Origin: JAFDZW01 sp038229915
Lineage (GTDB): Bacteria; Bacteroidota; Ignavibacteria; Palsa-1295
NCBI GenBank assembly: GCA_038229915.1
Contig: JBBRNY010000115.1
Span: 1-7,286 of the forward strand
Length of the DNA: 7,286 bases
Direction of reading: 5' to 3'
The first letter of the stretch is position 1; every line of letters begins with the position of its first letter. Below are positions 4,768 through 7,286 of this stretch, piece after piece. A program made the translations under genes and the position numbers. A model generated the notes under the pieces. The model saw nothing but the letters and a program-made list of their open reading frames with translations. It did no database searches and had not been told where the DNA came from.

Positions 4768-6390
4768 TTAATCTTTCGGGATTCGAATAGCAACATAGCG
4801 CGAGTCGCCTTTGTCATTCTTTACGACTAAGCCGATCGATCTACCTTTTGCAGCGTTGATCGCATTTTCAAAGTCATTGACATTCCTGATCGGCGTATCT
4901 CCAACTTTTGTAATGACTTTTCCGATATTTCCCAAACCACGATCGTATGCTTCGGAGGCAGGAGAAACATTCGTCAAATAAACTCCGCCGGTTGCATTAT
5001 ACTTTTCTTTATCGGCTGAAGTTAAGTTACGAACTGCCACACCAATATTATCAAACTTTGCAGATTCTTTCATCGGCTTTGAATCCGGCACCGGTGTAGC
5101 ATCGACGTTTCCATTGTCATTCATCGCAAGTTGATCGGCACGTCCTCGGAGCTTTACATTCACATCCATCTCTTTGCCACCGCGCCATAAGTGCAGTCTT
5201 ACATTATCAGCGACGTGATGCATTCCGATGATGCCTTGCAATTGGTTTGATTCATTCGTTTCTTGTCCGTCGATCGAAAGAATAATATCATTTTCTTTAA
5301 GGCCTGCTTGCTCACCTGCCCCGCCTGGTACGACATTATCAATACGAACACCGCGAGGCGAGCCAAGACCCAATGCTTCGGCTTCGGTTTGATCAACAGC
5401 CTTGATCTGCACGCCGATATAACCGCGATTGACTTTGCCCGTCTTGATGAGATCCATCGCAACAGTCTTTGCAAGATTCATCGGGATTGCAAAACCATAA
5501 CCTGCGAACATTCCCGTGCTGGTCGCGATCGCGGCATTGATACCGATCACTTGACCTTTGACATTGAACAAGCCGCCACCGGAATTGCCCGGATTGATCG
5601 CGGCATCAGTTTGAATAAAATCTGCGATCGAATATCCACGATCTTTCGAATTTCCCTGAGGCGGTAGATCGAGCGAACGACCGATCGAACTGACAATACC
5701 TTTTGTAACGGTTGACTCAAGGCCAAGCGGATTACCAACAGCGATCACCCAATCGCCGACTTGCAGATCTTCGCTATTGCCGAGAGCCGCAGCCGTCAAA
5801 CCCGTTGCTTCGATCTTCACTACAGCCAGATCAGTCGTAGGGTCAGTGCCAACGACAGTGCCGACAAACGTACGTTTGTCATTAAGCTTTACTGTAACAC
5901 CACCTTTTTTTGCAGCATCAGCTACCACGTGATTGTTGGTGAGGATATATCCGTCGCTGGTAATGATAACGCCCGAACCGAGACCTTCGCTTGGTCCTTG
6001 TTGTGGTGACGGGAATCCGAAATCATTTCCGTCGCCTTCTTCATCATTATTGTCATTCCCACTGCCGCCAAAGAAACGTCTAAACATTTCGTTGTCTTGA
6101 GGTGAGAGTTTTCTCATCCCTGAATTTTTCGGCGCTTCGGTTTTGATACGAATCGAAACGACAGAAGGCTGGATGGCTTTAGCAAGTGCACGGAACGCCG
6201 TGTTCATATTTTGTAAGGCTTCGACACCAGGTACGTTCGGTGTTGGTCCGCCGAGTTCGCCGACACTACCGGAGCCATACGCAAGGTTGAGCTTCGCAAT
6301 GCCGCCGAAACCGGCAACAATACCGACTCCGAAAAGCACGCCGAAGACGACAAGAATATACGGGCGAGCTGTGAATATTTTAGATTTCAT
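4768..6390 (-). CDS. HtrA/Deg-family serine protease, membrane-anchored, two PDZ domains
   Basis: A 540-residue envelope protease that degrades or refolds misfolded extracytoplasmic proteins. An N-terminal basic start (MKSKIFTARP) is followed by a hydrophobic segment (11-31), a signal anchor or uncleaved signal peptide; the rest should be periplasmic. The trypsin-like domain spans about 65-315 with the full triad: H154 in TNNHVV, D187 in TTDLAVV, S270 in GNSGG. PDZ1 covers about 321-412 (RGYIGVQI, GVRIDNVVPGGAGEQAGLKENDIIL) and PDZ2 about 445-538 (GGVYLTNVSPASEAYDRGL). This is the DegP/DegQ layout, though the anchor recalls DegS, which has one PDZ. The loop after the first strands (108-134) is a Gly/Asn/Asp/Glu-rich insert in the LA-loop position, which controls activation in DegP. 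The base after GNSGG is Gly rather than the common Pro or Ala. The ATG has a Shine-Dalgarno AAAGGA 9 nt upstream; the stop is TAA. It lies 115 bp behind fumC and ahead of a strong terminator. Confidence 0.95.
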   Translation of the reverse strand: MKSKIFTARPYILVVFGVLFGVGIVAGFGGIAKLNLAYGSGSVGELGGPTPNVPGVEALQNMNTAFRALAKAIQPSVVSIRIKTEAPKNSGMRKLSPQDNEMFRRFFGGSGNDNNDEEGDGNDFGFPSPQQGPSEGLGSGVIITSDGYILTNNHVVADAAKKGGVTVKLNDKRTFVGTVVGTDPTTDLAVVKIEATGLTAAALGNSEDLQVGDWVIAVGNPLGLESTVTKGIVSSIGRSLDLPPQGNSKDRGYSIADFIQTDAAINPGNSGGGLFNVKGQVIGINAAIATSTGMFAGYGFAIPMNLAKTVAMDLIKTGKVNRGYIGVQIKAVDQTEAEALGLGSPRGVRIDNVVPGGAGEQAGLKENDIILSIDGQETNESNQLQGIIGMHHVADNVRLHLWRGGKEMDVNVKLRGRADQLAMNDNGNVDATPVPDSKPMKESAKFDNIGVAVRNLTSADKEKYNATGGVYLTNVSPASEAYDRGLGNIGKVITKVGDTPIRNVNDFENAINAAKGRSIGLVVKNDKGDSRYVAIRIPKD

Positions 6391-6399
6391 AAACGCTTA

Positions 6400-6405
6400 T
6401 CCTTT
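6400..6405 (-). promoter_or_regulatory. Ribosome binding site AAAGGA of the HtrA gene
   Basis: AAAGGA on the minus strand lies 9 nt before the ATG at 6390 and supports that start. Confidence 0.7.
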
Positions 6406-6422
6406 AATAAAATAATGATCTT

Positions 6423-6438
6423 CCCCTGCTGAGCGGGG
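6423..6438 (-). other. Small GC-rich hairpin in the HtrA leader
   Basis: CCCC and GGGG (6423-6426, 6435-6438) can pair around an 8-nt centre that may add two further pairs with a bulge. No T-run follows, so it is not a standard terminator. It sits in the leader between the candidate promoter and the Shine-Dalgarno and might affect transcript stability. Confidence 0.3.
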
Positions 6439-6455
6439 CGAGAAACTTCCCTATT

Positions 6456-6483
6456 TTAACGATTGGCCTGTTTCGATGTTTCA
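6456..6483 (-). promoter_or_regulatory. ECF-sigma-like promoter (TGAAAC-N16-CGTTAA) before the HtrA gene
   Basis: On the minus strand TGAAAC (6483-6478) and CGTTAA (6461-6456) are separated by 16 nt, the spacing and base pattern of many ECF-sigma promoters (-35 GAAAC, -10 CGTN). A start near 6449 would give a leader of about 60 nt. A second GAAAC lies 8 nt after the first. HtrA-type genes are often under envelope-stress sigma factors, so the place makes sense, but no transcript evidence is available. Confidence 0.4.
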
Positions 6484-6505
6484 GCTTTTCACTATCTCGC
6501 GTTGC

Positions 6506-7286
6506 TTACAATGAGCCGACCATCTTCTCAGGTTTTACCCACTCATCAAATTGCTCGTTGGTCACCAAGCCAAGTTCGACAGCCGCTTTACGAAGTGTCG
6601 TATTTTCTTTATGTGCTTTCTTCGCGATCTTCGCAGCACTCTCGTAGCCGATATGTGTATTGAGTGCGGTCACGAGCATCAGTGAATTTTCAAGATTTTG
6701 CTTGATGACTGGCATATTCGGTTCGACACCGACAGCGCAATGCTCATTAAACGAAAGGCAAGAATCGGCGATCAATCGTGCAGAGGTCAGCACATTATAA
6801 ATAATAACAGGCTTGAACACATTGAGCTCGAAGTGTCCATTCATCCCGCCGATCGAAACGGCGACATCGTTGCCGATCACCTGAGCGCAGACCATCGTCA
6901 TTGCTTCTGATTGGGTTGGGTTTACTTTGCCCGGCATAATTGATGAACCTGGCTCATTCTCTGGGATCAAAATTTCCGAAATACCCGAACGCGGACCCGA
7001 TGCGAGCAAGCGAATATCATTGGCGATCTTCATTAATGAAACTGCCGCGACTTTCAGTGCGCCGCTGAGTTCTACCATTGCATCATGGATTGCGAGCGAT
7101 TCAAATTTATTTTCTGCCGTAATAAATGGCAAACCTGTTAGCGTAGCAATTTTTTTCGCCACGAGTACGTCATAACCTTTCGGAGTATTGAGTCCCGTCC
7201 CGACAGCCGAGCCGCCAAGCGCAAGCTCGGAAACGTGCGCGAGTGTATGCTCAATAGCGCGGATAGCGTGATCGAGCTGAGAAACA
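6506..7286 (-). CDS. fumC: Class II fumarate hydratase, C-terminal part
   Basis: An open frame runs from the right edge to a TAA at 6508-6506, giving 259 residues; about 205 N-terminal residues are missing if it has the usual length of about 465. It catalyses the reversible hydration of fumarate to malate in the TCA cycle, as an iron-independent cytosolic homotetramer. The fragment shows LALGGSAVGTGLN (21-33), containing the conserved third-region glycines, and the superfamily signature GSSIMPGKVNP (113-123), whose first serine pair carries the catalytic base of the SS loop. ELNVFKPV and the C-terminal small domain (AAKIAKKAHKENTTLRKAA...) follow as in FumC. Aspartase and argininosuccinate lyase share the GSS motif, but the GGSAVGTGLN and NGHFELNVFKP combination is closer to fumarase. 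An internal GTG at 7162 could be mistaken for a start, but the conserved sequence continues upstream of it. No terminator separates it from the HtrA gene 115 bp downstream. Confidence 0.93.
   Translation of the reverse strand, partial: VSQLDHAIRAIEHTLAHVSELALGGSAVGTGLNTPKGYDVLVAKKIATLTGLPFITAENKFESLAIHDAMVELSGALKVAAVSLMKIANDIRLLASGPRSGISEILIPENEPGSSIMPGKVNPTQSEAMTMVCAQVIGNDVAVSIGGMNGHFELNVFKPVIIYNVLTSARLIADSCLSFNEHCAVGVEPNMPVIKQNLENSLMLVTALNTHIGYESAAKIAKKAHKENTTLRKAAVELGLVTNEQFDEWVKPEKMVGSL

Noticed and set aside
5263..5667. A 134-codon plus-strand open frame inside the HtrA gene, with several shorter ones
   Set aside because: They are antisense or out-of-frame shadows of a coding region with an intact catalytic triad and PDZ domains.
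4768..6390. Frequent CGATCG in the HtrA gene, considered as a repeated genomic motif such as HIP1
   Set aside because: The copies fall in different coding contexts without a conserved flank, and codon choice for Asp, Ile and Arg explains them.
1..7286. A defence, toxin-antitoxin, CRISPR or mobile-element system
   Set aside because: No transposase, integrase, nuclease, repeat array or toxin-like gene pair is visible; all convincing genes belong to ordinary metabolic, stress or membrane families.

Overview
The window is an ordinary chromosomal stretch of a free-living bacterium with short intergenic gaps. It has no tRNA, rRNA, CRISPR array, insertion sequence or phage gene that I can recognise. 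The best lineage guess is the Bacteroidota/Chlorobiota side of the FCB group. Three genes without a Shine-Dalgarno have an exact TAnnTTTG box (the Bacteroidota -7 element) 29 to 45 nt before their start. The HtrA and PfkB proteins also look like those of that group as I remember them. No search was run, so the taxonomy is inference. Two other genes do carry AAGGA-type Shine-Dalgarno sequences.

Layout, left to right: (1) 1-831, minus strand, the N-terminal 277 residues of a multi-pass membrane protein resembling GT-C glycosyltransferases, cut by the window edge; (2) 915-1373, minus, a GyrI-like/effector-binding-domain protein; (3) a divergent intergenic region, then 1595-2221, plus, a YciE/YciF-type ferritin-like protein with highly charged tails; (4) a hairpin terminator shared with the convergent 2293-3063, minus, a two-domain VOC (glyoxalase-fold) protein; (5) a terminator, then 3229-3549, minus, a small DUF4234-like membrane protein interrupted by an in-frame amber codon; (6) 3759-4703, plus, a PfkB-family kinase with a hairpin plus T-run in its leader; (7) a perfect 17-bp bidirectional terminator, then 4768-6390, minus, an HtrA/Deg serine protease; (8) 6506-7286, minus, the C-terminal 259 residues of class II fumarase, cut by the right edge.

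The genes do not form one pathway. Fumarase belongs to the TCA cycle, the HtrA protease to envelope protein quality control, and the PfkB kinase to sugar or nucleoside phosphorylation. The YciF-like, VOC and GyrI-like proteins are small accessory or stress-type proteins. Most genes look like single transcription units; fumC-htrA and the 915-1373/1-831 pair are the only same-strand neighbours without an obvious terminator between them.

I did not find a new multi-gene system. The points most worth checking are the amber-interrupted DUF4234 gene, an ECF-sigma-like promoter before the HtrA gene, the recurring TAnnTTTG boxes, and the terminator-like hairpin in the kinase leader.
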